Positions 7,584 to 18,547 of a stretch of DNA of 64,000 bases are shown piece after piece. A program made the position numbers and the translations under genes. Positions within the stretch are counted from its first letter, which is position 1; each line of letters starts with the position of its first letter. Under the pieces are notes generated by a model. It was not told the DNA's origin and made no database searches. It saw nothing but the letters and a program-made list of their open reading frames with translations. Source of the stretch: Gilliamella sp. Choc5-1 (lineage in GTDB: Bacteria > Pseudomonadota > Gammaproteobacteria > Enterobacterales > Orbaceae); contig NZ_LZHH01000122.1 of assembly GCF_001690595.1 (NCBI RefSeq), positions 41,097 to 105,096 of the forward strand, in the 5' to 3' direction.

Positions 7584-9137
7584 ATGATAGCTATAAGCAC
7601 TTTTAAGAGATTGTTTGAATTGTTAGGCGGAAGTAATCAACTAAAATTAGAGGACTTTCCGCTTAATCATTTACGCATTGATAGTCGTAAAGTAGAAAAA
7701 GGTGATGTGTTTGTTGCTATCAAAGGACATACGGTTGATGGACGAGAATTTATTCCTCAAGCCATTTCATCTGGTGCGGTTGCTGTTATAGTTGAAACAA
7801 ATCGAAAATCAAGTAATTTAACAATTAAGTATCTTGAGCACGATAATAAATCAGCAATTCCACAAATTAGTGTTTTCCAGCTTTCACAACGCCTATCTGT
7901 GATTGCTAATGAGTTTTATCATTCTCCATCAAAAAAATTATCTGTTATTGGGGTAACAGGAACCAATGGAAAAACAACCGTTAGTCAGCTTATTGCTCAA
8001 TGCACAACATTGTTAAATAAAAAAACAGCACTAATGGGAACTATTGGTAATGGAATTTATAATGAACTTGAGCCATCAGTTAATACAACGTTATCAGCAG
8101 TAGATGTGCAAACTTTATTAGCTGAATTTGTAGAGAAACAGGTCAAAGTTGTAACGATGGAAATTTCCTCACATGGACTCGCCATGGATCGGGTTAAAGG
8201 GCTAAATTGTGCAGCTACCGTATTTACCAATTTGAGTCGCGATCATCTTGATTACCATAAGACAATGAGTAAATATGCAAAAGCAAAATGGTCGTTATTT
8301 AGTTCTGATGAAAAAGAAAAACAAGTTTTAAGCTCAGGTAAATCAATTGTTAATTATGATGACAAATATGGTAAACGATGGATTGATAAACTACGAGATG
8401 TAACGGCAGTATCATGCCAGCCTAAATCATTGCGCCAGTTGAAGTCTTTAAACAAGTCTTATGTTGGAGTTTCGATGATCGAATATCATGATAAAGGTGC
8501 TAAAATTCATATAGATTCAAGTTGGGGAAATGCTATTGTCAATAGCCGGTTATTAGGTGAATTTAATGTTTCTAATTTGTTATTGGCTATAGCGACACTT
8601 TTAACATTGAACTATCCATTTTTTTCTGTAGTGAATATGGCCTCTTTTTTGACTCCCATTTGTGGACGAATGGATGTTTTACATGTAAAAGATAATCCAA
8701 CAGTTATTGTTGATTATGCTCATACCCCAGATGCTTTACAAAAAGCGTTGCAAGCAAGCCGAATTCATTGCCAAGGAACGCTATGGGTGATTTTTGGTTG
8801 TGGTGGTGATAGGGATACAGGTAAAAGACCTTTGATGGCAAAGGTAGCAGAACAATTTGCTGATAAAATTGTTTTGACTAATGATAATCCACGCACTGAA
8901 GATGAAATGAAGATCATTGATGATATTCAACAAGGTTTACATCGTACTGGCAACATACAAATCATTACCGATAGGGTTGAAGCTATTAAACAAACATTGA
9001 ATCAAGCAGAACCAAATGATGTAATTTTAATTGCAGGTAAAGGACATGAGGACTACCAAATAGTTGGTAAAATCAAATATCACTATTCAGATCAAGAAAC
9101 AGTGAAAAAACTTCTAGGAGTAGAGAATCAATCATGA
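7584..9137 (+). CDS. murE: UDP-MurNAc-tripeptide synthetase (meso-diaminopimelate-adding) MurE
   Basis: MurE ligates meso-DAP to UDP-MurNAc-L-Ala-D-Glu with ATP in the cytoplasm. The P-loop GTNGKTT is at 126-132, and DNPR at 434-437 is the motif that selects meso-DAP over lysine, so the wall is of the usual Gram-negative type. Length is 517 aa (E. coli 495). The start has a good ribosome site (TAGGTAGGAA). It overlaps murF by 4 bases (ATGA). Confidence 0.95.
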   Translation: MIAISTFKRLFELLGGSNQLKLEDFPLNHLRIDSRKVEKGDVFVAIKGHTVDGREFIPQAISSGAVAVIVETNRKSSNLTIKYLEHDNKSAIPQISVFQLSQRLSVIANEFYHSPSKKLSVIGVTGTNGKTTVSQLIAQCTTLLNKKTALMGTIGNGIYNELEPSVNTTLSAVDVQTLLAEFVEKQVKVVTMEISSHGLAMDRVKGLNCAATVFTNLSRDHLDYHKTMSKYAKAKWSLFSSDEKEKQVLSSGKSIVNYDDKYGKRWIDKLRDVTAVSCQPKSLRQLKSLNKSYVGVSMIEYHDKGAKIHIDSSWGNAIVNSRLLGEFNVSNLLLAIATLLTLNYPFFSVVNMASFLTPICGRMDVLHVKDNPTVIVDYAHTPDALQKALQASRIHCQGTLWVIFGCGGDRDTGKRPLMAKVAEQFADKIVLTNDNPRTEDEMKIIDDIQQGLHRTGNIQIITDRVEAIKQTLNQAEPNDVILIAGKGHEDYQIVGKIKYHYSDQETVKKLLGVENQS

Positions 9138-10489
9138 TTCCAGTAAAAATTAAACAAATAAAAGAAATAGTGAATGGTAACTCTTATTATATTCAAGACG
9201 AAAATAGTGTTATTAACTCTATTTGTACCGATTCTCGAATGATTACTAAACAATCTTTATTTATTGCACTTGTTGGTAATCATTTTGATGGACATGCTTT
9301 TGCAGTGCAGTCTATTAAAGATGGTGCTATAGCTGTGATCGTAGATCATAAACTTAATAAAACAATACCGCAGATTGTTGTCAAAGATACTCGCCTAGCT
9401 TTAGGGAAAATTGCGAATTTTGTTCGCCAACAAAGTACTGCAAAAATTGTGGCACTTACAGGCTCATCAGGTAAAACATCAGTTAAAGAAATGACTGCTG
9501 CCATTTTACAAAATTGCGGGCAAACCCTCTATACACAAGGTAATTTCAATAATGATATTGGCGTGCCATTGACAATGTTGAGATTAACTAAACAAGATCA
9601 GTTTGCCGTAATAGAATTAGGTGCAAATCATATCGGTGAAATTGCCTATACTACAAATATTGTTAAACCACACAGTGCTTTAATTAATAATATTGCTGAA
9701 GCACATATAGAAGGCTTTGGTTCACTTGATGGCGTGGCAGTGGCTAAAGGTGAGATTTTTGAAAGTTTATCTAAAGATGGTATTGCTATCATTAATTTGG
9801 ATAGTTGTTCTGATAAATGGTCTACTCAGTTAACAAATAAGACTGTTTGGACATTTTCGTTGGCAAACTTGTCGGCCGATTTTTACGCAAGTAACATTCA
9901 ATATGCTGAAAATACAACTTTTACATTACATACACCAAACGGTGAATGTCCTATTATATTACCTTTAATTGGTGAGCATAATGTTTCAAATGCTATCGCA
10001 GCATCAGCTTTAGCACTCTCTGTTGGTGCAACATTTAATCAGATACAGCAAGGTTTAGCCAATTTAAAACCAGTAAAAGGTCGATTATTCCCAATAAGAT
10101 TAAATCAAACCCAATTAATTTGGGATGATTCTTATAATGCTAATGTTGGCTCAATGTCGGCAGCAATAAAAGTGTTGGCAAAACAGCCAGGCTATCGAGT
10201 TTTGGTCGTTGGCGATATGGGGGAACTAGGGCCTGAATCTGAAAAATATCATCGACAAATAGGCGAACTTGCTCGCGATGAAAAGCTTGATTGTGTAGTA
10301 AGTATTGGCAAATTAAGTCAATTTATTAGTCTGTATAGTGGTGAGGGTCACCATTTTAATAACAAACAAGATGCAGCAAATTTTCTGTTAACGTTATTAC
10401 GTCAACACCCAACTTTAACTATGCTAGTTAAAGGTTCTCGTAGTGCAAAAATGGAAGAAATCATCGAAAAAATTCAAATTAAGCAATAA
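9134..10489 (+). CDS. murF: UDP-MurNAc-tripeptide:D-Ala-D-Ala ligase MurF
   Basis: MurF adds D-Ala-D-Ala to the tripeptide precursor, completing UDP-MurNAc-pentapeptide. The P-loop is LTGSSGKTSVKEM (GKT at 113-115), followed by the FNNDIGVPLTMLRL segment and a C-terminal ligase domain (WDDSYNANVGSM, VVGDMGELG). Length is 451 aa, as in E. coli (452). The 4-base overlap with murE indicates coupled translation; mraY follows after 18 bases. Confidence 0.95.
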   Translation: MIPVKIKQIKEIVNGNSYYIQDENSVINSICTDSRMITKQSLFIALVGNHFDGHAFAVQSIKDGAIAVIVDHKLNKTIPQIVVKDTRLALGKIANFVRQQSTAKIVALTGSSGKTSVKEMTAAILQNCGQTLYTQGNFNNDIGVPLTMLRLTKQDQFAVIELGANHIGEIAYTTNIVKPHSALINNIAEAHIEGFGSLDGVAVAKGEIFESLSKDGIAIINLDSCSDKWSTQLTNKTVWTFSLANLSADFYASNIQYAENTTFTLHTPNGECPIILPLIGEHNVSNAIAASALALSVGATFNQIQQGLANLKPVKGRLFPIRLNQTQLIWDDSYNANVGSMSAAIKVLAKQPGYRVLVVGDMGELGPESEKYHRQIGELARDEKLDCVVSIGKLSQFISLYSGEGHHFNNKQDAANFLLTLLRQHPTLTMLVKGSRSAKMEEIIEKIQIKQ

Positions 10490-10507
10490 AGCGTTAGGAT
10501 TAAAATT

Positions 10508-11590
10508 ATGTTGGTGTGGATATCAGAATATTTAGTGAAACATTTTACCTTTTTTAATGTTATCTCTTATTTAACTGTAAGAGCTATTTTAGGGTTATTA
10601 ACTTCTTTAGCAATTTCTTTATTTTTTGGTCAGAAAGTTATTGATAGGTTGCAAAAATTGCAAATTGGGCAAGTCATCCGTCATGATGGACCAGAATCAC
10701 ATTTAAGTAAAAAGGGAACTCCCACTATGGGAGGAGTGCTTATTTTAGCATCTATCGTATTATCGGTACTTTTATGGGCAGATCTTCGTAATCCTTATGT
10801 TTGGGTAACCTTATTTGTTTTAATTGGTTATGGCATTATTGGCTTTATTGATGATTATTTAAAGGTAATCCGCAAAAATAGTGCAGGCCTTATTGCAAAA
10901 TGGAAGTATTTTTGGCAATCGGTTATTGCGTTAATTGTTGCTTTTGGCCTTTATGTTTACGGAAAAGATAGCACGGTAACAGTACTCGTTTTACCATTTT
11001 TTAAAGATGTTATGCCTCAATTAGGATTATTATTTATTCTACTTAGTTACATTGTGATTGTTGGGGCTGGAAATGCCGTTAATTTAACTGATGGACTTGA
11101 TGGGCTTGCCATTATGCCAACTGTTTTTGTTGCTGCTGGTTTTGCGCTTGTATCTTGGGCAACAGGTAATGTTAATTTTGCAGCTTACCTACATATTCCT
11201 TATATCAAATTTAGTGGCGAATTAATGATTGTCTGTACCGCAATTATTGGTGCTGGACTTGGTTTTTTATGGTTTAACACCTATCCTGCTATGGTTTTTA
11301 TGGGGGATGTTGGCTCATTAGCTTTAGGTGGTGTGTTTGGAATTATTGCTGTTTTATTACGACAAGAATTTTTATTACTAATTATGGGTGGAATTTTTGT
11401 TATCGAAACTTTATCCGTGATTTTACAAGTAGGCTCATATAAATTACGAGGTAAAAGGATATTTAAGATGGCACCGATTCATCATCACTATGAATTAAAA
11501 GGTTGGCCAGAGCCTAGAGTTATTGTGCGTTTTTGGATTATTTCATTAATGTTAGTTTTAATTGGATTATTAACTCTAAAATTACGTTAA
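10508..11590 (+). CDS. mraY: Phospho-MurNAc-pentapeptide transferase MraY
   Basis: MraY transfers phospho-MurNAc-pentapeptide to undecaprenyl phosphate, forming lipid I at the inner membrane. The 360 residues match E. coli MraY in length, with about ten hydrophobic segments. Catalytic and substrate motifs are visible: the Asp pair D115-D116 in [19 protein letters not shown] at 192-201, and the [14 protein letters not shown] loop near the C-terminus. Confidence 0.95.
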   Translation: MLVWISEYLVKHFTFFNVISYLTVRAILGLLTSLAISLFFGQKVIDRLQKLQIGQVIRHDGPESHLSKKGTPTMGGVLILASIVLSVLLWADLRNPYVWVTLFVLIGYGIIGFIDDYLKVIRKNSAGLIAKWKYFWQSVIALIVAFGLYVYGKDSTVTVLVLPFFKDVMPQLGLLFILLSYIVIVGAGNAVNLTDGLDGLAIMPTVFVAAGFALVSWATGNVNFAAYLHIPYIKFSGELMIVCTAIIGAGLGFLWFNTYPAMVFMGDVGSLALGGVFGIIAVLLRQEFLLLIMGGIFVIETLSVILQVGSYKLRGKRIFKMAPIHHHYELKGWPEPRVIVRFWIISLMLVLIGLLTLKLR

Positions 11591-11615
11591 TTTAAACATA
11601 GATCAGGATTGAATC

Positions 11616-12950
11616 ATGGTTAGCTATCAGGGCAAAAATGTTGTAATTATTGGATTAGGCATTACAGGTCTTTCTTGTGTTGATTATTTTCTTGATCAAA
11701 ACGTTATCCCAAAGGTAATTGATACTCGTTTAAAACCACAAGGATTAGAGCAATTAGATAATCGTGTTAATTATCATTTAGGTGACTTAAATATTGATTG
11801 GTTGTTAAAAGCTGATTTAATTATCACTAGCCCAGGCATTGCATTATCAACTCCAGAATTGAAAAAAGCAGCTGAAAAAGGTATCGAAATTATTGGTGAT
11901 ATAGAACTTTTTTGTCGTGAAGTTAATCTGCAACCAAATAAAAAAATTGTTGCGATCACTGGAGCTAATGGTAAAACAACGGTGACAACATTGGTTGGTG
12001 ATATAATTAAATCATCCGGTATTAAAGTGGGTGTTGGTGGAAATATAGGCGAACCTGCATTATCCCTTTTAAAGCAGGAATATGATGTATATGTTCTTGA
12101 ATTATCAAGTTTCCAGCTAGAAACAACATATAGTTTGCAGGCGACTGTTGCAACAATTTTAAATATTTCAGAAGATCATATGGATCGGTATCCTCTTGGT
12201 TTAATGCAATATGTCGAGGCTAAGCAACGTATTTATCATAATGCAAAATATTGTGTAATTAACCATGATGATAAATTAACTATTCCAACTGATAAACAAA
12301 GCAAATGTGTTTCATTCGGTGTGAATAAAGGTGATTATCATTTAGATGTCCATTATGAACACCTAATTGCACAAAAACAAAGCGTGTTAGATACTAAAAT
12401 GATAAAACTAATTGGGTGTCATAACTATCTTAATGCGTTAGCTGCTTTAGCAATTGCAGATAAATTAAATATTCCACGACAATCAAGCTTAGCAACAATA
12501 GCCTCCTTTCAAGGCTTGCCACATCGTTTTGAACTGGTTTTTGAGCAAAATGGTGTAAAGTGGATTAATGATTCTAAAGCGACCAATGTAGGTAGTACGG
12601 AAGCGGCGCTAAAAAGTGTTATTTGCCACGGTAAACTATACTTATTATTAGGTGGTGATGGCAAATCAGCTGATTTTTCTCCTCTATTACCTTACTTACA
12701 AAATAACAATCTTGAGGTTTTCTGTTTTGGGCGAGATCGTTATTTGCTTGGTAAATTAGCTCCTAATATAACAACAATAACTGAAACAATGGCTGAATCG
12801 ATGCAAATCATTGCTCAAAAAGCAATATCAAATGATGTAGTATTACTTTCCCCTGCTTGTGCAAGTTTAGATCAATTTAAAAATTATATTGAACGAGGAA
12901 ATCAATTTGCAAAATTAGCCAAAAAATATGCTCAAAGAGGTAAAAAATGA
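11616..12950 (+). CDS. murD: UDP-MurNAc-L-Ala:D-Glu ligase MurD
   Basis: MurD adds D-glutamate to UDP-MurNAc-L-alanine. The N-terminal nucleotide-sugar binding region has [12 protein letters not shown], the ATP loop is [13 protein letters not shown] (GKT at 119-121), and the C-terminal domain has [16 protein letters not shown] and [11 protein letters not shown]. Length is 444 aa (E. coli 438). It overlaps ftsW by 4 bases (ATGA). Confidence 0.95.
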   Translation: MVSYQGKNVVIIGLGITGLSCVDYFLDQNVIPKVIDTRLKPQGLEQLDNRVNYHLGDLNIDWLLKADLIITSPGIALSTPELKKAAEKGIEIIGDIELFCREVNLQPNKKIVAITGANGKTTVTTLVGDIIKSSGIKVGVGGNIGEPALSLLKQEYDVYVLELSSFQLETTYSLQATVATILNISEDHMDRYPLGLMQYVEAKQRIYHNAKYCVINHDDKLTIPTDKQSKCVSFGVNKGDYHLDVHYEHLIAQKQSVLDTKMIKLIGCHNYLNALAALAIADKLNIPRQSSLATIASFQGLPHRFELVFEQNGVKWINDSKATNVGSTEAALKSVICHGKLYLLLGGDGKSADFSPLLPYLQNNNLEVFCFGRDRYLLGKLAPNITTITETMAESMQIIAQKAISNDVVLLSPACASLDQFKNYIERGNQFAKLAKKYAQRGKK

Positions 12951-14098
12951 CATTCTTTTGGTTAAAAAAACAAGTTAACCCACATATACCATTTGATAAC
13001 CAATTACTTTGGACTGTGCTTGGTTTAATGATATTTGGTTTGATTATGGTGACATCAGCTTCAATGTCATTTAATGAAAGCAATCCTTTTTTTTATACAC
13101 AACGGGAGCTTATTCAATTAGGACTATCGTTATTTTTAATGTTTATTACACTGTATATTCCGATGCAACGTTGGCAACAGTTTAGCTCTGCATTACTGAT
13201 TGTTGCTATTATTATGTTAGTTGTTGTACTTGGTATTGGTTCTTCAATTAATGGGGCTTCTCGTTGGATACCTCTAGGTGTGTTTAATTTTCAACCAGCA
13301 GAGCTTTCAAAGTTAGCTTTATTTTTATTTTTAGCTGGTTATTTATCACGTAAATTTGAAGAAGTAAAAAATGGCTTTTGGGGTTTTTTTAAACCAATGG
13401 TTGTTATGGCAGTACTCTCAGTTTTGTTACTTAAACAACCCGATTTAGGTACAGTTATCGTTTTATTTATGGTAACTATCGGTATTTTATTTATTGCTGG
13501 CGCACAATTGTGGCAATTTATTGCTATTTTGTTAACGGGCGTTGGAGCAGTGATTTGTTTGATTTTGTATGAGTCTTACCGCTTAACACGACTGTTAACC
13601 TTTCTTGACCCTTGGCAAGATGCAACAGGTTCTGGTTATCAATTAGTTGCATCATTAATGGCAATTGGTAATGGGGGTATTACCGGGCAAGGTATGGGTA
13701 ATTCCATCCTAAAATTAGGTTACCTACCTGAATGCCATACCGATTTTATTTTTTCGATTATTTCTGAAGAATATGGATATATAGGTGTAGTTGCTTTATT
13801 GTCACTGCTTTTCTTTCTGACATTTAAAGCGCTTGCAATTGGTTATAGAGCGTTAAATGAGGGCTTACTGTTTTCGGGGTATTTAGCCTGTGAAATTGGT
13901 ATATGGTTTGGCTTTCAAACATTTGTTAACGTTGGTGTTACATCTGGTATGTTACCAACCAAAGGATTAACATTACCATTTATCAGTTATGGTGGTTCAA
14001 GCCTTATTCTGAGCAGTATTGCAGTTGCAATACTGCTCAGAATAGATTTTGAATTTAGACAACAACAAGCACAAGCACGAATAAGGTTAATAAAATAA
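12947..14098 (+). CDS. ftsW: Septal peptidoglycan glycosyltransferase FtsW (SEDS family)
   Basis: FtsW polymerises lipid II at the septum together with FtsI. This is a polytopic membrane protein of 383 residues; E. coli FtsW has 414, the difference being mainly a shorter N-terminal tail. SEDS signatures include [30 protein letters not shown] and [12 protein letters not shown]. It overlaps murD by 4 bases and shares TAATG with murG. A perfect inverted repeat spans codons near the 3' end (GAGCAGTATTGCA against TGCAATACTGCTC, 14010-14038); whether that hairpin acts in RNA is unknown. Confidence 0.95.
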   Translation: MTFFWLKKQVNPHIPFDNQLLWTVLGLMIFGLIMVTSASMSFNESNPFFYTQRELIQLGLSLFLMFITLYIPMQRWQQFSSALLIVAIIMLVVVLGIGSSINGASRWIPLGVFNFQPAELSKLALFLFLAGYLSRKFEEVKNGFWGFFKPMVVMAVLSVLLLKQPDLGTVIVLFMVTIGILFIAGAQLWQFIAILLTGVGAVICLILYESYRLTRLLTFLDPWQDATGSGYQLVASLMAIGNGGITGQGMGNSILKLGYLPECHTDFIFSIISEEYGYIGVVALLSLLFFLTFKALAIGYRALNEGLLFSGYLACEIGIWFGFQTFVNVGVTSGMLPTKGLTLPFISYGGSSLILSSIAVAILLRIDFEFRQQQAQARIRLIK

Positions 14099-15150
14099 TG
14101 AAAAAGTTGTTAGTTATGGCTGGTGGAACAGGCGGACACGTCTTTCCCGGTATTGCTGTTGCACATTATTTAATGAAGCAAGGTTGGCAAGTCAGATGGT
14201 TAGGTACCGCTGACCGAATGGAGGCACAGCTAGTTCCTGAAAATGGTATTAAAATCGATTTTATCGAAATATCAGGGCTACGAGGCAAAGGTGTGGTGGC
14301 ATTATTAAAAGCGCCTTATAAAATTCTAAAAGCTGTTTTACAAGCTAGAAAAATTTTAAAAGCATATCGTCCTGATGTTGTTTTAGGCATGGGGGGATAT
14401 GTTTCTGGTCCTGGAGGAATCGCAGCTAAAACACTTGGCATACCGGTTGTAGTGCATGAACAAAATGGTATAGCCGGTTTAACCAACAAGTGGCTAGCTA
14501 AAATTGCAACTAAAGTTTTGCAAGCATTTCCTACCGCTTTTCCTAAGGCTGAAGTAGTTGGTAACCCTGTACGCAGTGATCTTTTAACTGTGGCAAAACC
14601 AGAAGAAAGATTTAAAAACCGTAATGGACCAATCAGGATATTAGTTATGGGGGGAAGCCAAGGTGCCAAAATTATTAATGATATAGTGCCGCAAGTAATA
14701 ACAAAATTATCAAATAAATATGAGGTGTGGCATCAAACAGGTAAAGGAATGTTAGATTCAGTAATTCAGTCTTATCAAAATTGTGATATGACAAATAATA
14801 AAGTAACTGAATTTATATCAAATGTTACTGATGCATACAATTGGGCTGATATTGTGATTTGTCGAAGTGGCGCTTTAACTGTTAGTGAAATTGAGGTTGT
14901 TGGTATCGGCGCTATTTTCGTACCATTTATGCATAAAGATCGCCAGCAGTTTTGGAATGCAAAATCACTATCAGATATAGGAGCTGCCCATATTATAGAA
15001 CAGCCAGATTTTAACGTTGAATCACTATCAAATTTATTATTAAATTTACCTCGCAACAAATTACTTGAAATGGCAATTAAAGCTAAAAGCCTTTCTATTG
15101 TAAATTCCACTGAAAAAGTAGCGAAAAACCTTGATTCAGTGATAAAATAA
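14098..15150 (+). CDS. murG: UDP-GlcNAc:lipid I N-acetylglucosamine transferase MurG
   Basis: MurG converts lipid I to lipid II on the cytoplasmic face of the inner membrane (GT-B fold, GT28). The first glycine-rich loop is [12 protein letters not shown] with His14, the second is VMGGSQGA (185-190), and the donor site has [12 protein letters not shown]. Length is 350 aa (E. coli 355). It is coupled to ftsW by TAATG. A gap of 169 bases separates it from murC, the longest gap in the cluster; it might hold an internal promoter, but I see no convincing one. Confidence 0.95.
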   Translation: MKKLLVMAGGTGGHVFPGIAVAHYLMKQGWQVRWLGTADRMEAQLVPENGIKIDFIEISGLRGKGVVALLKAPYKILKAVLQARKILKAYRPDVVLGMGGYVSGPGGIAAKTLGIPVVVHEQNGIAGLTNKWLAKIATKVLQAFPTAFPKAEVVGNPVRSDLLTVAKPEERFKNRNGPIRILVMGGSQGAKIINDIVPQVITKLSNKYEVWHQTGKGMLDSVIQSYQNCDMTNNKVTEFISNVTDAYNWADIVICRSGALTVSEIEVVGIGAIFVPFMHKDRQQFWNAKSLSDIGAAHIIEQPDFNVESLSNLLLNLPRNKLLEMAIKAKSLSIVNSTEKVAKNLDSVIK

Positions 15151-15319
15151 TAAGCTTTAGATATAAATTTTATGTGGCTTTTTGCTCAAAAATTTAGGGT
15201 TGCTGTGTGGCTAGGGCAATAATTTGTTTAAGCTAAGAAAAATAATTGCAATACAAATAAGCCATGATGATATAAGGCATTACACTACACAATAAAAAGA
15301 AGAATTTAGGAGTCCAATA

Positions 15320-16768
15320 GTGAATACAAGGGATTTAGCGGAGTTAAGAGCAATCATTCCTGAAATGAAGAGAGTCAAACATATTCACTTTGTGGGGATT
15401 GGTGGCGCTGGTATGGGAGGCATTGCTGAGGTTCTAGCTAATGAAGGTTACAAAATCAGTGGTTCAGACATTGCAGAAAATGCGGTCACTCAACATCTTG
15501 AAACATTAGGTGCAAAAATTGTTATTGGTCACGCTGCTGAAAATGTGCTTAACTCTAGTGTTGTTGTTATATCTTCGGCTATTTCACAAGATAACGTTGA
15601 AGTAATTGCAGCACGTGAAGCGCGTATCCCTGTGATTCAACGAGCTGAAATGTTGGCTGAACTAATGCGTTTTCGTTATGGAATAGCTATTGCTGGTACA
15701 CATGGAAAAACCACCACTACCGCAATGGTTACTGCTATTTATGCCGAAGCCAAACTTGATCCAACATTTGTCAATGGTGGCTTAGTTAAGGCGGCAGGAA
15801 CACATGCTAGATTAGGTAATAGTCGTTATTTTATTGCTGAAGCAGATGAAAGCGATGCATCATTTCTTCATTTGCAACCAATGGCCTCTATTGTAACAAA
15901 TATCGAGCCAGACCATATGGATACATATCAAGGAAGTGTTGATAATCTTAAACAAACATTTATTTCATTTTTACGTAATCTTCCATTTTATGGCTTAGCT
16001 ATTATGTGTTACGACGATTCTATTAATCGTGAATTATTACCGATTGTGGGACGTAAAATTATTACGTATGGGTTTAGTGAAGAAGCTGATGTTGTCATTA
16101 AAAATTATCGTCAAAAACAAGGAGTCAGTTATTACACCGTTTGTCGCCCAAACTGCCCAGATTTGCAGATTAAACTAAATGCGCCCGGAAAACATAATGC
16201 CTTAAATTCGGTAGCCGCAATTATTGCTGCAACTGAAGATGGCATTGATGATGAATCAATTATCAACGCACTGGCTAAATTTGCTGGCACTAACCGACGT
16301 TTTGATGTATTAGGTGTATTTCCTCATGTTGACGGTGGTGATATTATGGTGGTTGATGATTATGGTCATCATCCTAGTGAAGTTAATGCAACAATTCAGG
16401 CCGCAAAAAATGGTTGGCCTGATCGACGGCTTGTAATGTTATTTCAACCCCATCGATATACACGTACTCGCGATCTATTTGATGATTTTGCACAAGTCCT
16501 TTCTCAAGTCGATACGCTTGTAATGTTAGATGTTTATTCGGCGGGAGAACAGCCTATTATTGGGGCAGACAGCCGATCTTTATGTCGTTCAATACGTAAT
16601 CGAGGCAAAGTTGACCCAATTTATGTTTCGGATTTAGATTTGCTACCTGAAATTATGCAAGAAGTATTACAAGGTGGTGATTTATTAATTACACAAGGGG
16701 CTGGTAGTGTTGGCCGTATTGCGCGCCAATTAACCCAAACTCAATTATTCTCAAAACAGGTTTTATAA
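15320..16768 (+). CDS. murC: UDP-MurNAc:L-alanine ligase MurC
   Basis: MurC is the first Mur ligase and adds L-alanine to UDP-MurNAc. The UDP-binding loop is GIGGAGM (26-32), the ATP loop is [10 protein letters not shown] (125-134), and [10 protein letters not shown] and FQPHRYTRT are family signatures. Length is 482 aa (E. coli 491). Translation starts at GTG 15320 after a good AGGAG. The preceding 169-base gap suggests that murC-ddlB-ftsQAZ may have additional transcription of their own. Confidence 0.95.
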   Translation: MNTRDLAELRAIIPEMKRVKHIHFVGIGGAGMGGIAEVLANEGYKISGSDIAENAVTQHLETLGAKIVIGHAAENVLNSSVVVISSAISQDNVEVIAAREARIPVIQRAEMLAELMRFRYGIAIAGTHGKTTTTAMVTAIYAEAKLDPTFVNGGLVKAAGTHARLGNSRYFIAEADESDASFLHLQPMASIVTNIEPDHMDTYQGSVDNLKQTFISFLRNLPFYGLAIMCYDDSINRELLPIVGRKIITYGFSEEADVVIKNYRQKQGVSYYTVCRPNCPDLQIKLNAPGKHNALNSVAAIIAATEDGIDDESIINALAKFAGTNRRFDVLGVFPHVDGGDIMVVDDYGHHPSEVNATIQAAKNGWPDRRLVMLFQPHRYTRTRDLFDDFAQVLSQVDTLVMLDVYSAGEQPIIGADSRSLCRSIRNRGKVDPIYVSDLDLLPEIMQEVLQGGDLLITQGAGSVGRIARQLTQTQLFSKQVL

Positions 16769-16770
16769 AA

Positions 16771-17679
16771 ATGGTTGATAAAGTTGCTGTATTATATGGT
16801 GGTACCTCTGCTGAACGAGAAGTATCACTTAAGTCAGGTAAAGCTGTGCATGCAGGATTGTTGGCAAATGATATTGATGCGCATCTTATTGATCCCCAAT
16901 ATCATCCTATTACCAATTTAAAAGAAGAAGGTTATACAAAAGCTTTTATTATTTTACACGGACGTGGTGGGGAAGATGGTATTATTCAAGCGATTTTGAC
17001 TTATCAAAATATTCCTTATACAGGTAGTGATGTTTTATCATCTGCATTAACAATGGATAAGTTAAAAACTAAATTAGTGTGGAAATCACTTAATTTACCT
17101 GTTGCTGATTATGTTATAATAGAAAAATCACAATCAATTGATACAGATGCTATTGTTAAACAACTTGGTTTACCATTGTTTGTAAAACCAAGCCATGAAG
17201 GTTCAAGTGTGGGAATGACCAGAGTTAATGAAGCATCTGAATTACAGTCTGCTATTAATGTAGCTTTCAAATATGATAGCATTGTAATGGTTGAGTCATT
17301 TTTAGCAGGTCCAGAATTTACAGTTGCAATTGTAGGCGAAGATGTTTTACCTACAATTCGCATCCAACCCACTACTGAATTTTATGATTATGATGCAAAG
17401 TATTTATCGAACTCAACGCAATATTTTTGTCCTAGTGGATTGCCAGATAATAAAGAACAAGAGATTAGTAAATTAGCATTAGAGGCTTATAAAGCTGTGG
17501 GTTGTAGAGGTTGGGGACGAGTAGATATTATATTTGATGCTAATCAAAATCCGTATTTGCTTGAAGTTAATACAGCGCCAGGTATGACAGATCATAGTTT
17601 AGTGCCAATGGCAGCCAAACAATATGGTTGGTCATTTAATGAACTTGTGGCCAGAATTTTAAATTTGGCAACACTATAA
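16771..17679 (+). CDS. ddlB: D-alanine--D-alanine ligase
   Basis: This ATP-grasp enzyme makes the D-Ala-D-Ala used by MurF. VLYGGTSAEREVSLKSG is the N-terminal signature, KPSHEGSSVGM forms the ATP/substrate loop, and LEVNTAPGMTDHSLVPMAA carries metal-binding and D-Ala residues. Length is 302 aa (E. coli DdlB 306). Only 2 bases separate it from murC. The symbol follows its position in the dcw cluster. Confidence 0.93.
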   Translation: MVDKVAVLYGGTSAEREVSLKSGKAVHAGLLANDIDAHLIDPQYHPITNLKEEGYTKAFIILHGRGGEDGIIQAILTYQNIPYTGSDVLSSALTMDKLKTKLVWKSLNLPVADYVIIEKSQSIDTDAIVKQLGLPLFVKPSHEGSSVGMTRVNEASELQSAINVAFKYDSIVMVESFLAGPEFTVAIVGEDVLPTIRIQPTTEFYDYDAKYLSNSTQYFCPSGLPDNKEQEISKLALEAYKAVGCRGWGRVDIIFDANQNPYLLEVNTAPGMTDHSLVPMAAKQYGWSFNELVARILNLATL

Positions 17680-17692
17680 TTGACCTTATTTT

Positions 17693-18538
17693 ATGAAGCA
17701 AGTTAGGCAGGCAGCGCATAGACGAGAAGATAAAAATAGAAGGCGATTGCTTATCTTTCGTAATACTGAACAATTAATTGGATTTTTGTTCTTTATTATA
17801 ATTATTTTTATTTGTATTTGGGTTGTTCAAAGCTTCAAAAATTGGATGGATGATCCCGAACAAATGGTATTATCACAATTAACATTAAGTGGTGAATATA
17901 CTTATACAACTGAGAATGATCTTCGTGAGGCCATTCTTGGATTAGGATTACCTAACACTTATATTGGACAAGACGTGAATGATATCCAACAAGAAGTGAT
18001 GCGATTTCCATGGGTTAAAAAAACAAGTGTGCGTAAACAGTGGCCTAATAGGTTAATTGTCTATGTGGAGGAGTATAGACCTGCGCTTTATTGGAATGAT
18101 CTATTTTTACTTGATGAAAATGGCAATATTTTTAGTGTACCACTTGACCGTATTACTAAACTACAATTGCCAAGGCTATATGGCCCTGAAGGTAAGGCCA
18201 AATCGGCTTTAGAAACTTATTATAAATTAGAGAGTCTTTCCAAAAAACTAGTGAATAATCAGTTAGCATTACAAATTAAAGTGGCTATAACTGATGAAAG
18301 AAATGCATGGCAATTAATGGTGGAACCGTGTGTATCGGGTTTTTGCCTTGAAAATCAGGAAATAAAGCTATTGTTAGGCAATGAAAATATTGAACAGCGA
18401 TATCAACAATTTATTAAATTATTTCCTGAAATTCAATCACGGTTGCCAGAAAATGAAAGAATAATGGTCGCTGATTTACGTTACGAAAATGGTATTTCAG
18501 TGCAAAAAGAAAAAATGGTGCAGAAAGGAATAAATTAA
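17693..18538 (+). CDS. ftsQ: Cell division protein FtsQ
   Basis: FtsQ is a bitopic inner membrane protein that recruits FtsB/FtsL to the divisome. The sequence has a basic cytoplasmic tail, one membrane helix at about 28-46 (LIGFLFFIIIIFICIWVV), a POTRA domain (LTLSGEYTYTTENDLREAI onward) and a beta domain ending near VADLRYENGISV. Length is 281 aa (E. coli 276). It lies between ddlB (13 bases) and ftsA (9 bases), the standard order. Confidence 0.93.
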   Translation: MKQVRQAAHRREDKNRRRLLIFRNTEQLIGFLFFIIIIFICIWVVQSFKNWMDDPEQMVLSQLTLSGEYTYTTENDLREAILGLGLPNTYIGQDVNDIQQEVMRFPWVKKTSVRKQWPNRLIVYVEEYRPALYWNDLFLLDENGNIFSVPLDRITKLQLPRLYGPEGKAKSALETYYKLESLSKKLVNNQLALQIKVAITDERNAWQLMVEPCVSGFCLENQEIKLLLGNENIEQRYQQFIKLFPEIQSRLPENERIMVADLRYENGISVQKEKMVQKGIN

Positions 18539-18547
18539 GGCTGAAGT